This document shows, one piece after another, positions 45,723-55,185 of a stretch of DNA of 64,000 nucleotides (its first letter is position 1; each line of letters starts with the position of its first letter). The position numbers and the translations under genes are program-made. Source of the DNA: Marinobacter daepoensis DSM 16072. GTDB lineage: Bacteria > Pseudomonadota > Gammaproteobacteria > Pseudomonadales > Oleiphilaceae. A model generated the notes under the pieces. The model ran no database searches, had not been told where the DNA came from, and was given only the letters and a program-made list of their open reading frames with translations. The DNA lies in NCBI RefSeq assembly GCF_000421165.1, contig NZ_ATWI01000015.1:1-64000 (forward strand). The letters run 5' to 3'.

Positions 45723-47351
45723 TCAGTTCAAATCTTTAGCCTGGTCCCTCAGTACAAACTTCTGAATCTTGCCTGTGGAGGTTTTCGGCAGCTCCGTAAA
45801 GACGACAGTCTTGGGAACTTTGAAGCGGGCCAGATGCTCCCGACAGAAACCGATAATGTCCTCCTCAGACACATCCCCGGCTTCCGGCTTCAGCGTGATG
45901 AACGCGCAGGGAGTTTCTCCCCACTTTTCATCAGGCCTTGCCACAACGGCAGCTTCCAGCACGGCTGGGTGTCGATACAGGGTGTCTTCCACCTCAATGG
46001 TGGAAATGTTCTCACCGCCGGAAATGATGATGTCTTTCAGGCGATCTTTGATCTCCATGTAACCGTCTTCATGCCAGACTGCCAGGTCTCCGGTGTGGAA
46101 CCAGCCACCACGGAAGGCTTCTTCTGTCGCCGTCGGGTTCTTGAGATAACCTTTCATCACGGTATTACCGCGCAGGAAGATCTCTCCGATGGTCTTACCG
46201 TCTTTGGGAACCGGCTGCATGGTGTTGGGGTCACCGACCATGGTTCCGCCCATCGTGTGATAGCGCACACCCTGGCGGGCCTTGATTCTGGCGCGATCCT
46301 GCAGGGGCAGCTCGTCCCATTCCGACTTCCAGGCACACACGGTAACCGGACCATAGACTTCGGTCAGGCCATACACATGAGTCACCTTGATGCCCATCTC
46401 CTCGATGGCACCAATCACCTGGGCAGGGGGCGCCGCACCAGCAGTCATGGATTTCACTTCGTGATCAATACCCGCCTTGGCTTCCGGCGAGGCATTCAGC
46501 AGCGCATTCAGGACAATCGGTGCGCCACACATGTGAGTCACCTGATGATCCCGGATCAGCTTCAGGATCTTCTCCGGGTCTACGCGGCGCAGGCAAACAT
46601 GGGTACCGGCCATCGCGGTGATGGTCCAGGGGAAACACCAGCCGTTGCAATGGAACATCGGCAACGTCCACAGATACACCGGATGCATATCCATTGACCA
46701 TACCGCCTGGTTCCCCAGAGCATTGATGTAGGCACCGCGATGATGGTAAACCACGCCTTTGGGGTTACCCGTGGTACCCGAGGTGTAGTTCAGGGAAATG
46801 GCATCCCACTCGTTATCCGGGAAGCTCCACTGATACTGAGGGTCGCCTTCCTGCAGGAACGCTTCGTAATCCAGGTCGCTGACCTGCACACCTTCGCCGT
46901 ATTCCGGGTCATCAACATCGATCACCAGCGGTTTATGCTCCAGATGGCGAACCGCATCCTTGACCACCTGCCCGAATTCACGGTCGGCAATCACTACCTT
47001 GGCTTCGCCATGCTCCAGCATGAACGCAATGGCCTCAGCGTCCAGACGAACGTTCAGCGTATTCAGCACAGCGCCGATCATGGGAACACCAAAATGGCAC
47101 TCCACCATGGCCGGAATGTTTGGCAGCATGACCGCCACAGTGTCACCACGCCCAATACCACGACCTTTCAGGGCTGACGCAAGGCGCAGACAACGCTCGT
47201 AGGTTTCGGCCCAGGTCCGGCGGATGGCACCATGAATGATCGCCGGATAATCCGGGTACACATTGGCGGTTCTTTCAATAAAATCTATGGGAGACTGGAC
47301 GGCATAGTTCGCGTCCCGGGGCTCGAGCCCCTGGTCAAAGATCGACGTCAT
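45723..47351 (-). CDS. Acyl-CoA synthetase, DmdB/medium-chain type
   Basis: A 542-residue AMP-forming ligase. The P-loop is YTSGTTGNPKGV, followed by YGLTEVYGP, the hinge motif KDIIISGGENISTIEVED, and the C-terminal lysine in PKTSTGKIQKFVLRD. Length and sequence fit the group holding AlkK-like medium-chain ligases and DmdB, the methylmercaptopropionate-CoA ligase of DMSP breakdown. The exact acid is not decidable here. It is divergent from a sensor kinase gene and 94 bases upstream of a permease, so the three may form one induced uptake-and-activation set. Confidence 0.85.
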   Translation of the reverse strand: MTSIFDQGLEPRDANYAVQSPIDFIERTANVYPDYPAIIHGAIRRTWAETYERCLRLASALKGRGIGRGDTVAVMLPNIPAMVECHFGVPMIGAVLNTLNVRLDAEAIAFMLEHGEAKVVIADREFGQVVKDAVRHLEHKPLVIDVDDPEYGEGVQVSDLDYEAFLQEGDPQYQWSFPDNEWDAISLNYTSGTTGNPKGVVYHHRGAYINALGNQAVWSMDMHPVYLWTLPMFHCNGWCFPWTITAMAGTHVCLRRVDPEKILKLIRDHQVTHMCGAPIVLNALLNASPEAKAGIDHEVKSMTAGAAPPAQVIGAIEEMGIKVTHVYGLTEVYGPVTVCAWKSEWDELPLQDRARIKARQGVRYHTMGGTMVGDPNTMQPVPKDGKTIGEIFLRGNTVMKGYLKNPTATEEAFRGGWFHTGDLAVWHEDGYMEIKDRLKDIIISGGENISTIEVEDTLYRHPAVLEAAVVARPDEKWGETPCAFITLKPEAGDVSEEDIIGFCREHLARFKVPKTVVFTELPKTSTGKIQKFVLRDQAKDLN

Positions 47352-47434
47352 CGGCGTGGTCCTCTAACTTGAGTGTTGTTTTTATCGCGTATTCAGGAGA
47401 ATCGCTAAAGCAGCTATACTCAGTCGTAGCGAAA

Positions 47435-47472
47435 ATGGTAGATCACACAAAATACACTAGAAACTCTACCAT
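47435..47472. promoter_or_regulatory. Inverted repeat in divergent promoter region
   Basis: ATGGTAGA (47435-47442) and TCTACCAT (47465-47472) are exact inverted arms 22 bases apart, and the right arm sits in the palindrome TACCATGGTA (47467-47476). They lie between the divergent acyl-CoA synthetase and sensor kinase genes. A good candidate site for the adjacent FixJ-type regulator. Confidence 0.55.
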
Positions 47473-47499
47473 GGTATTATGGGAAAAATACTATAAATC

Positions 47500-48999
47500 A
47501 TGACAGATCCCAGTAATCATCGAAGAATCAACCTGTTACTGGACAGCGATCCGCAACCCACGCTCCTTCTGGAAGTTGGCGCCACGGTGTCAGACTGGAA
47601 TCAGGCCACCCAGGCTCTGCTTTCATCCCATGACGGCCCCTTTCCGGAGGATCTGCTGCCTACCAATGCAGTGGCTCTGGTTAAGGCGGCACTGGAACAG
47701 GGCCGGGCCATCGAGAACGTGGAATCCCGGTTCGGCTCCAGGATCTATCTGTGGGGGTTCATCCCGCTGCCCGGCCAACATCAGGTGCTGGCCCGTGGCC
47801 GCGATGCCACTGACGACATACAGAATCAGGAGCGCGCCGTGCGCTCCAACCGCCTATACCGTCTGATTACCGAAAACACCACCGACCTGATTTCCCGACA
47901 CGCGCCAGACGGGCACTTTATCGATGCCACACCCGCCTCGTGGCGCCTGCTCGGGTACTGGCCAGAGGAACTCAGAGGGAAGGCCCTTGAAGAGGTTTTT
48001 CAGGGGGACAATCTGGCCGAAGCACTGGCCCATACCCGCCACCGCCTGAGGGAAGACGGCTACGCCACGCTCACCGCCGAGCTCAGGCACCGGGATGGCA
48101 GCCGGCGCTGGTTTGAGATCGCCAGCCGAGCCATCCGTGAGACCTATACCGGCGCCGTGGTGGAGGTGATCAGCGTCTCCCGTGACATCACCGCCCGGGT
48201 CGAGTCCGAAGAACAGAACCGCCTGCTGGCCGACGAACTGGCCCACACCGCCCGGCTGGCCACTTTGGGCGAGCTGGCCTCCAGCATTGCCCATGAAATG
48301 AACCAGCCTCTGGCGTCCATCGTCAATTTTGCGAGTGCCAGTCAGCGTTTTCTCAAAGAGGCTGACAAACACCCCGGCCGGCTGGCGAAAGTGGAGGATG
48401 GGCTACAGAAAATCGTCCATCACGCTAACCGTGCATCAGAGGTCATCAAACGCCTGAGGGCCTTCCTTCGGAAAGGCCAGAAGCGCATGGCTCCGGTCTC
48501 TCTGAACGCGGTCATCAGCGACGTGGTCCGCCTGTGCCATTGGGAAGCGGAGAAAAACGGCGTGCGTCTTCAGGAACACCTGGCGGCGCCCTCTCCCGTG
48601 ATTGCCGCCGACCCGGTGCTACTGGAACAGGTACTGATCAACCTGATCCGGAACGGCATTGATGCCAACCTTGAAGCCCACGCAGGCAGTATGTCCCATA
48701 TCGTCGTCACCACCTGCGTAAATGATCAGCAGGAAACCCTCATTCAGGTTACGGATGAAGGCACAGGGCTGAACGAAGAAGGCATTCGCCAGATGTTTCA
48801 GCCTTTCTACACCAGCAAACCCAAAGGCCTGGGGCTCGGGCTTTCCATGAGCCGGTCCATTATTGAGGGCTTTGGCGGGTTTCTGGACGCCATACCAGCC
48901 AGTACCGGCGGCCTGTCCCTGATCTGCCGGTTTCCAACCAGCCAGAACCGGCTGTCTCCCAACCGAACCCAAGACACCCAGCCAGGAGAAACACCCTGA
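47500..48999 (+). CDS. PAS sensor histidine kinase, FixL/TodS-like
   Basis: A 499-residue cytoplasmic kinase with no membrane span. The PAS domain lies around 120-235 (LYRLITENTTDLISRHAPDG through FEIASRAI). The kinase core has H265 in SIAHEMNQPLASIV and the ATP-site blocks NLIRNGIDA and GLGLGLSMSRSIIEGFGG. The first 110 residues may be a degenerate PAS. It ends in ATG-overlap with the response regulator, so they are a coupled two-component pair. The signal is unknown, but the divergent acyl-CoA synthetase suggests a carboxylic acid or its CoA ester. Confidence 0.9.
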   Translation: MTDPSNHRRINLLLDSDPQPTLLLEVGATVSDWNQATQALLSSHDGPFPEDLLPTNAVALVKAALEQGRAIENVESRFGSRIYLWGFIPLPGQHQVLARGRDATDDIQNQERAVRSNRLYRLITENTTDLISRHAPDGHFIDATPASWRLLGYWPEELRGKALEEVFQGDNLAEALAHTRHRLREDGYATLTAELRHRDGSRRWFEIASRAIRETYTGAVVEVISVSRDITARVESEEQNRLLADELAHTARLATLGELASSIAHEMNQPLASIVNFASASQRFLKEADKHPGRLAKVEDGLQKIVHHANRASEVIKRLRAFLRKGQKRMAPVSLNAVISDVVRLCHWEAEKNGVRLQEHLAAPSPVIAADPVLLEQVLINLIRNGIDANLEAHAGSMSHIVVTTCVNDQQETLIQVTDEGTGLNEEGIRQMFQPFYTSKPKGLGLGLSMSRSIIEGFGGFLDAIPASTGGLSLICRFPTSQNRLSPNRTQDTQPGETP

Positions 49000-49649
49000 T
49001 GGCAGACACACAGAACACCGTCTACGTTGTTGATGACGATGCCGGCATGCTCGAATCCACCCAGTGGCTGCTCGAATCGGTCGGCCTGAACGTCAAAGGG
49101 TACAGTGACGGGCGACAGTTTCTGGACGCAGTGGAGCTTCAGCGACCGGGCTGCGTGGTGCTGGATATCCGGATGCCCGGGCTGGGTGGTCTGAACGTTC
49201 AGGAAGAGCTCCAGAAACGAAGCATTGAAGTGCCCATCATCTTTGTGTCGGGCCATGCCGATGTCCCCATCGTGGTGCGGGCATTCAAGTCCGGCGCGTT
49301 TGATTTCATTGAGAAGCCCTTCAACGAACAGCTGCTTCTGGACAGCGTTCAGCAAGCACTTCAGGGCAGTGACGCACCGGACCCCGACCCTGCGGTTTCA
49401 GCCAGTACCGAAACCCTGCTTGCCAGTCTGACACGCCGGGAAAAAGACGTGTTTCTGCCTTTGGCACAGGGCTACACCAGCAAGGAAATTGCCGAACAGC
49501 TGGATGTCAGCGTAAAAACCATCGATCTTTACCGGGCCAGGGTCATGAAACGCCTGGGAGCGGAACGGCTGCCCGATGTGACCGGGCTGGCGGTTGCCGC
49601 CAGACTTCTCGACCCGCTTCAGCTCAGGGCACCCCACCGCACAGACTAA
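48999..49649 (+). CDS. FixJ/NarL-type response regulator
   Basis: A 216-residue protein. The receiver has phosphoacceptor D56 in VVLDIRMPGLGG and FIEKPFNEQ. The LuxR-type HTH follows near 145-205 (LTRREKDVFLPLAQGYTSKE, EQLDVSVKTIDLYRARVMKR). It overlaps the kinase stop by one base (TGATG). It is a DNA-binding transcription activator and a nearby inverted repeat at 47435-47472 may be its site. Its likely targets are the divergent acyl-CoA synthetase and permease genes. Confidence 0.92.
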   Translation: MADTQNTVYVVDDDAGMLESTQWLLESVGLNVKGYSDGRQFLDAVELQRPGCVVLDIRMPGLGGLNVQEELQKRSIEVPIIFVSGHADVPIVVRAFKSGAFDFIEKPFNEQLLLDSVQQALQGSDAPDPDPAVSASTETLLASLTRREKDVFLPLAQGYTSKEIAEQLDVSVKTIDLYRARVMKRLGAERLPDVTGLAVAARLLDPLQLRAPHRTD

Positions 49650-49656
49650 CGCCGGT

Positions 49657-51072
49657 TCAGCCACTCTCCCGCTGGACCTCGTGGGCCAGAGAGCCAAGGC
49701 GAATGACAGCGGTTTCCAGGCGCTCGGTCCAGGGATTACCACCATTGAGCCTCAGGCAGTTTTCGAACTTACGGGTGGTCGAGAACATCAACCCGGGGGC
49801 GACGTTGATGTTCTCCGCTCGCGCACGACGCCCCACTTCAGTCCCTGATACGCCATCCGGCAACTGAACCCAGAGCACAAAACCACCCTGGGGACGGCTG
49901 ACGGCCGTTCCCTCCGGAAATGAGCGCGCCACCGCACTGCGAAGGCGTTCCGTCGCGTCCCGGTAGTGTTGTCGGGCACCCCGCAAATACCGGTCGTAAC
50001 CGCCCTGCTCCAGAAAATGGGCAACCGCCAACTGTGGGATGGTCGACGTCGCCAGATTCACAAAGTACTTATGCTGCCGGGCACTGGCCATGTGCCGGCC
50101 AGGAATCATCCACCCCAGCCGCAGTCCTGGTGAGATGGTTTTTGAAAATGAACTGCAGTAGATCACGTTGTCCGCCCGGTCAAAGGCCTTGGCAGGCCGC
50201 GGCCGATCCCCGGAATGATGCAAATCACCGTATATGTCATCTTCGATCAGCGGCACATTTGCCGCTGCCAGCATCGATACCAGCTGTTTTTTGCGCTCGT
50301 CCGTCATCCGGGCACCCATGGGGTTACTGTGGTTCGGCACCACCACACAGGCTTTCAGCGGCCACTGTTCCAGCGCCAGTTGCAGCCCTTCCAGACTGAT
50401 ACCGTCGGACGGGTGCGTTGGGATCTCGATCACCCGCAGCCCCACTACCTCCAGCGCCTGAAGGATGCCCGGAAAGGACGGCGACTCCACGGCAACGATA
50501 TCACCCGGCTGAGTGACCGCCCGCAACGCCAGAATGATCGCCTCCTGAGCCCCGTTAGTCGCCAGCACGTCGTCCGGTGAAACAGGCACCCCCAGAGCGG
50601 CCATTTTCTGGGCAATCTGTCGGCGAAACGACTCCTTACCGGGAAAGGCGTAATCCAGAGTTTCCAGCCCCCGCCGGGCGGCCCAAATCGTACTCTGCTG
50701 GATCTGCCGCAACGGCAGATAATCCGCGTGCGGAATGGCCGTTGCCAGTGGCACCATGCGTTTCTGCTCATCGGCGCACAGATCCAGCGCCATTTCCCGG
50801 GCCGTTACTGGCAGCGGCTGGCTTCGCTGGTCGGCCATTCTGGGCTCCGGAATTTCTCTGGCTGGCAGGCGCACAAAGTACCCGCTGCGTTCCCGTGCCT
50901 GCAGATACCCCCGGGCCTCCAGCGTCTGGTGAGCCTGGAGCACCGTTGAAATACTCACTCCCAGCTGCCGGCTGAGCACACGCACGCCCGGCAGGCGTTC
51001 GCCCTCCCGGTAGACACCGTCCCGAATCAGCCCCTGAAGCTGCTCCGCCACCTGATTGTAGAGCACACCCAT
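49657..51072 (-). CDS. MocR-type GntR/aminotransferase regulator
   Basis: A 471-residue protein. An N-terminal GntR winged helix (VAEQLQGLIRDGVYREGERL, LGVSISTVLQAHQTLEARGY) is fused to a PLP-dependent aminotransferase fold with NSNP-like NHSNPMGARM, EDDIYGDLH, and the PLP lysine in SSFSKTISPGLRLGW. MocR proteins control PLP, GABA or amino-acid genes. I use the ATG at 51072 with GGAG 6 bases upstream; the frame from 51330 adds 86 unrelated residues. The target genes are unknown; the divergent small-ORF/phzF pair is a candidate. Confidence 0.92.
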   Translation of the reverse strand: MGVLYNQVAEQLQGLIRDGVYREGERLPGVRVLSRQLGVSISTVLQAHQTLEARGYLQARERSGYFVRLPAREIPEPRMADQRSQPLPVTAREMALDLCADEQKRMVPLATAIPHADYLPLRQIQQSTIWAARRGLETLDYAFPGKESFRRQIAQKMAALGVPVSPDDVLATNGAQEAIILALRAVTQPGDIVAVESPSFPGILQALEVVGLRVIEIPTHPSDGISLEGLQLALEQWPLKACVVVPNHSNPMGARMTDERKKQLVSMLAAANVPLIEDDIYGDLHHSGDRPRPAKAFDRADNVIYCSSFSKTISPGLRLGWMIPGRHMASARQHKYFVNLATSTIPQLAVAHFLEQGGYDRYLRGARQHYRDATERLRSAVARSFPEGTAVSRPQGGFVLWVQLPDGVSGTEVGRRARAENINVAPGLMFSTTRKFENCLRLNGGNPWTERLETAVIRLGSLAHEVQRESG

Positions 51073-51275
51073 GACGATCTCCGTTTGATTGGCTGTTGAC
51101 CGCACTATTGCAGCAGATCCTGCACCGGCTCGGGCAGCACAGATTGGCGACTTTCTGACCAGCACAGACGCTATTATAGGCAGCCTGTGCCGATCCAAAG
51201 ACAACCCTTCTGAATCTGTTATGCCTCTCTCGCTCAGTGAACAATAAAGACATCCCGTGAAGAAGGAGTCTGACC

Positions 51276-51581
51276 ATGGCACACGCACACCCGGCTGAGG
51301 AGCATTCCGATGAATCGGCCCCAGTGACACAAAGCCGAAAAAAAGATCTCTTCCGGCTGTCCGGCCCGGATACCGGACACAAGCCGCAGCCTCATCTGGC
51401 CGCCATGAAAGCGCTCAGCCGGGAGGGCATCCGGGTGATTCCCATCGGCCCCGGCCACTGGGTTCTCAGGGGCTCTCAGCCGCTGCCGGAAATTCACTGT
51501 TACAGTGAACAGGAACTGCAACGATTCGCCAACTCGACTGCCCGACACTATCTGACCAAAACCCACCGGAGACCCCGATGA
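51276..51581 (+). CDS. Small protein of unknown function before phzF
   Basis: A 101-residue basic, soluble protein with no signal or membrane span. The first 35 residues are low-complexity and charged; the rest is a compact domain (MKALSREGIRVIPIGPGHWV, LPEIHCYSEQELQRFANSTA). GGAG lies before the ATG. It overlaps the phzF-like gene by 4 bases, so the two are co-translated. I do not recognise a family. Confidence 0.7.
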   Translation: MAHAHPAEEHSDESAPVTQSRKKDLFRLSGPDTGHKPQPHLAAMKALSREGIRVIPIGPGHWVLRGSQPLPEIHCYSEQELQRFANSTARHYLTKTHRRPR

Positions 51582-52387
51582 ACACAACCCCGATCTATCA
51601 GGTTGATGCATTCACCAACCACCTCTTCGGAGGCAACCCAGCCGCGGTCATGCCGCTGGAATCCTGGTTGCCGGATGCTCAAATGCAAGCGATCGCGCTG
51701 GAAAACAACCTGTCGGAAACCGCCTTTCTGGTTCCACTGACCGGCGCCAGCCAGGCCGACTTTCACATCCGCTGGTTCACCCCTGCGGTGGAAGTCCCAC
51801 TGTGCGGCCATGCCACACTCGCTTCGGCCTGGGTCATCTTCAATCGGCTGAACTGGCAAAGCGAGACTGTGCGATTCCATTCCGGAAGCGGCCCTCTGGC
51901 AGTCACCCGCTGCCCGGACGGCTGGCTGGAACTCGACTTCCCGAACCTGTCCACGGAAACGGTGCCAACCCCGGCCCTGATCTCCGAGGCGTTGCCCGAG
52001 GCCCCTCCTGAGGCCCTCTACGTGCCCAACGACACAAACTACATGGTGGTTCTGGAGAATGACGACGCGGTCCGCATGGCCACCCCGGATCTGCGCAAGC
52101 TGGCAGCCCTCGGGAATCAGGGCCTGATTGTGACGGCCAGGGGAATCAACTGTGACTTTGTCAGCCGGTATTTTGCCCCGGGCGCAGGCATTGATGAAGA
52201 CCCGGTTACCGGGTCCATTCACAGCGTGCTGGCGCCCTACTGGGCAGAACAGCTTGGAAAAACGCAGCTCAGAGCTCGCCAGCTATCCGCACGGGGAGGC
52301 GAACTGCGCTGCGAACTTCGGGGCAACCGGGTCGCCATCTCCGGACAGGCTGCCTTCTATATGGAAGGTTCCGTACAGCTGCCATGA
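51578..52387 (+). CDS. PhzF-family isomerase
   Basis: A 269-residue protein of the PhzF/diaminopimelate-epimerase fold. It has VDAFTNHLFGGNPAAVM, the catalytic glutamate region ENNLSETAFLVP, RWFTPAVEVPLCGHATLASA and DEDPVTGSIHS. Members do not all act in phenazine synthesis; many are of unknown substrate. It is coupled to the small protein upstream, and a MocR regulator is divergent. It ends 45 bases before the YhiN-type gene. Confidence 0.9.
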   Translation: MNTTPIYQVDAFTNHLFGGNPAAVMPLESWLPDAQMQAIALENNLSETAFLVPLTGASQADFHIRWFTPAVEVPLCGHATLASAWVIFNRLNWQSETVRFHSGSGPLAVTRCPDGWLELDFPNLSTETVPTPALISEALPEAPPEALYVPNDTNYMVVLENDDAVRMATPDLRKLAALGNQGLIVTARGINCDFVSRYFAPGAGIDEDPVTGSIHSVLAPYWAEQLGKTQLRARQLSARGGELRCELRGNRVAISGQAAFYMEGSVQLP

Positions 52388-52432
52388 GGCTGGTATACTG
52401 CCCGCCGTTTTCCACCAACAGCGGGCGGTACC

Positions 52433-53623
52433 ATGGCAGTTTCAGCTTCAGCGTATGACGTAATCATCATCGGTGCCGGCGCAGCCGGGCTGATGTGTGC
52501 CGCCACCGCTGGTTACCGTGGCCGGCGTGTTCTGGTGGTCGATCACGCCAACAAACCGGGCAAAAAAATTCTGATGTCTGGCGGGGGACGCTGCAATTTC
52601 ACCAACCTGAACAGCACCCCTGCAAACTTTCTCTCCAACAATCCCCACTACTGCATCTCAGCGCTTAAACGATACACCCCCCAGGATTTCCTGGAACTGG
52701 CGGATCGCCACGGCGTGGAGTATGAGGAGAAGGCCCCGGGCCAGCTGTTCTGCCGGGATAGCGCCAGGGATATTCTGAACGTGCTGCTGACCGAGTGCGA
52801 ATGGGCCGGTGCTGAGATCCGGCTGAAAACCGCGGTGCAGGCGGTACGGGAGGCCGACAGAGGGTACCAGGTGACAACCAGCGACGGAGCTCTGACCTGC
52901 GAATCTCTGGTGATCGCCACAGGCGGCTTGTCCATTCCCACCATGGGCGCAACCGGCCTCGGTTACGAACTGGCAAAACAGTTCGGGCTAACGGTGCTAC
53001 CAACCCGTGCCGGGCTGGTACCGTTTACCCTGCAACCGGAGCTGAAACAACAACTGGCGCCCCTCTCGGGGATCAGTTGCCCGGTTGATGCCCACTGCCA
53101 CAACCAGCACTTTCGCGAGCCCCTGCTGGTTACCCATCGGGGCCTCAGTGGCCCGGCTATGCTGCAGGTCTCAAGCTACTGGCAGCCAGGGGAAACGATA
53201 CACATCAACCTGCTCCCCGGCCAACGCGTTCACGACGACCTTCTGACGCTGAGAAACGAAAAACCACAGGCCACGGTTGCCCAGTATCTTGGCCTGCACC
53301 TGCCCAAACGTTTCGCTCAGGCCTTCAACGACCTGAACGGCTGGCACGGACCACTACAGGCCTGCCGTAATCAGGACATTGAGCATATTGCCCGGACTCT
53401 GGACAACTGGAGCGTGAAACCCGCTGGCACCGAAGGTTACCGAACCGCTGAAGTCACCCTGGGGGGCGTCGATACCCGACAACTATCTTCCCGAACCATG
53501 GCCTGCCTGAACAGACCCGATCTCTACTTTATCGGAGAAGTTGTGGATGTCACCGGCCACCTGGGCGGCCACAATTTCCAGTGGGCCTGGGCGTCCGGCG
53601 TGGCAGCAGGAAATGAAGCCTGA
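52433..53623 (+). CDS. NAD(P)/FAD-dependent oxidoreductase, YhiN/HI0933 family
   Basis: A 396-residue flavoprotein. The FAD site is DVIIIGAGAAGLMCAATAG, then MSGGGRCNFTN typical of the HI0933/YhiN family, LVIATGGLSIPTMGATGLGY, and the C-terminal FIGEVVDVTGHLGGHNFQWA. The reaction is unknown. It ends 4 bases before the convergent phospholipase-D-type gene. Confidence 0.92.
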   Translation: MAVSASAYDVIIIGAGAAGLMCAATAGYRGRRVLVVDHANKPGKKILMSGGGRCNFTNLNSTPANFLSNNPHYCISALKRYTPQDFLELADRHGVEYEEKAPGQLFCRDSARDILNVLLTECEWAGAEIRLKTAVQAVREADRGYQVTTSDGALTCESLVIATGGLSIPTMGATGLGYELAKQFGLTVLPTRAGLVPFTLQPELKQQLAPLSGISCPVDAHCHNQHFREPLLVTHRGLSGPAMLQVSSYWQPGETIHINLLPGQRVHDDLLTLRNEKPQATVAQYLGLHLPKRFAQAFNDLNGWHGPLQACRNQDIEHIARTLDNWSVKPAGTEGYRTAEVTLGGVDTRQLSSRTMACLNRPDLYFIGEVVDVTGHLGGHNFQWAWASGVAAGNEA

Positions 53624-53627
53624 GGGC

Positions 53628-55175
53628 TTACAGATACTTCTCAATCGGCAGCCAGGACAGAACTCGCGACATTGCACGCCGCCAGAAGCCGACCTCGGGC
53701 TCATGCGGTATGGTCTGAGCCCCTTGATGCCAAACCAGCTCATCCCGGTCGTTCAGTACGACCTGCCAGCTGTTCTCGGGCGCCATGGCATAACGAATGT
53801 CGTCGGCAACCGCAGCCGCCAGTTCCGGGCTTCTGATCACCAGGATGGTCTCACCGTTGAGATAGATGGAACGAAGGTTGACGTTAAACGACCCGATAAA
53901 CAGGGTTTCACGATCAAAGACCACCGCCTTGGAATGCAGGCTGACCTCCCCTCCTTTACACGCTTCCTGAGCCGCAACCCAGCGCTGGCATGCCGGGGCA
54001 TCGGGGCGCAGTTCATGTAACTCAATGCCTTGTTCCAGCATGGCCCGACGCCAGCGGGCATATCCGGAATGATTGGTCACAAGATCATTGGTTGCCAGGG
54101 AGTTCGTCAGCGCAGCAACGTCGAGTTCCCCGCTGCGCCGCTGGGAGAGAGCTTGTAACTGTTCATCGGTCAGGATCAGATAAGCAGATTCAATCAGGAT
54201 CTCTGACCCGGCATTTTCGACCAGTTGGTACAACGCCTCGGCAGTCCGCTGGGGTTCATTGGCAGGTGCTTCCGGGTTCTCTGGTGGTGCGTCAAACACC
54301 AACTCTGCCGGTGCCAAAATCAGGCCGGAGAACAGGGTTTCCAGATACGTTCTGGCGACATCACGGCTGTATGGCAGCGGTGCATTGTAGGTTTCCGATT
54401 CAACGCGTTTCCTGAAGGCAGCAAAATCTGCCTCGCCAGACTCCGGCTTGGTATAAAGCCGTTCCAGAGGCAATGTCCAGGCGCTGCCCCAGTATGCTTC
54501 AAAATTCCGGGTCATGTCCCCGGCCAGAGCCCCCAGCACCAGAACATCCCGATCCCGGAAATTCAGGTTCGGGTGCTGGTCGAAATACTCATCACCGATA
54601 TTTCTCCCACCGGCGATTCCCGCCAGGCCATCCACCACGAAGGTCTTGTTATGCATGCGCCGGTTTATGCGGTCAAAGTCCGTGATGAATGACAGCCAGC
54701 GACCAAGACCATCCCGCGACCGGGACGGATTGAAAATCCGGACCTCGATGCCCGGATGAGCATCCAGCAACGCGAACAGAGATTCCTTCCCGGCAACGTT
54801 GATGTCGTCCAGCAACAACCGGACCGACACCCCACGCTGTGCCGCCGCAACCAACCGACTGGCCAGGTACCGGCCAGACGCATCGTCATTCCAGATATAG
54901 TACTGGGCGTCGATGCGCTGATGGGCGGTTTCGATCAGCGCCGCCCGCGCCAGAAACGCATCCTGCCCGGTGTTCAGCAACCTCAGGCTCGGCAATCCCG
55001 AGTCTTCCCGAGCCTGGGTCTGCGCCTGCAAAAAGGCATCGGGCTCAGACATGACCGGCTCCCCTGGCCCGTGAATCATGGGCACAATCCCTCCTGCGCA
55101 GCCCGTCATGGTGCCCGCAAACAACAGGGCGAAGACCCCCTTTACAATCAATCGCGCCAGCCTTTGGTTGGGCAA
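53628..55175 (-). CDS. Phospholipase D-family lipoprotein (cardiolipin-synthase-like)
   Basis: A 515-residue protein. The signal ends in the lipobox FAGTMTGC, so it is anchored in the envelope. It has two HKD motifs: HNKTFVVDGLAGIAGGRN near residue 175 and HSKAVVFDRETLFIGSFN near residue 410. The usual HKD spacing and the YYIWNDDASGRYL start of the first domain match the PLDc_2 group of ClsC-like or uncharacterised lipoproteins. The substrate is probably phospholipid. It ends 4 bases past the YhiN stop and is convergent with it. Confidence 0.88.
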   Translation of the reverse strand: MPNQRLARLIVKGVFALLFAGTMTGCAGGIVPMIHGPGEPVMSEPDAFLQAQTQAREDSGLPSLRLLNTGQDAFLARAALIETAHQRIDAQYYIWNDDASGRYLASRLVAAAQRGVSVRLLLDDINVAGKESLFALLDAHPGIEVRIFNPSRSRDGLGRWLSFITDFDRINRRMHNKTFVVDGLAGIAGGRNIGDEYFDQHPNLNFRDRDVLVLGALAGDMTRNFEAYWGSAWTLPLERLYTKPESGEADFAAFRKRVESETYNAPLPYSRDVARTYLETLFSGLILAPAELVFDAPPENPEAPANEPQRTAEALYQLVENAGSEILIESAYLILTDEQLQALSQRRSGELDVAALTNSLATNDLVTNHSGYARWRRAMLEQGIELHELRPDAPACQRWVAAQEACKGGEVSLHSKAVVFDRETLFIGSFNVNLRSIYLNGETILVIRSPELAAAVADDIRYAMAPENSWQVVLNDRDELVWHQGAQTIPHEPEVGFWRRAMSRVLSWLPIEKYL

Positions 55176-55185
55176 TGTCGACTCC

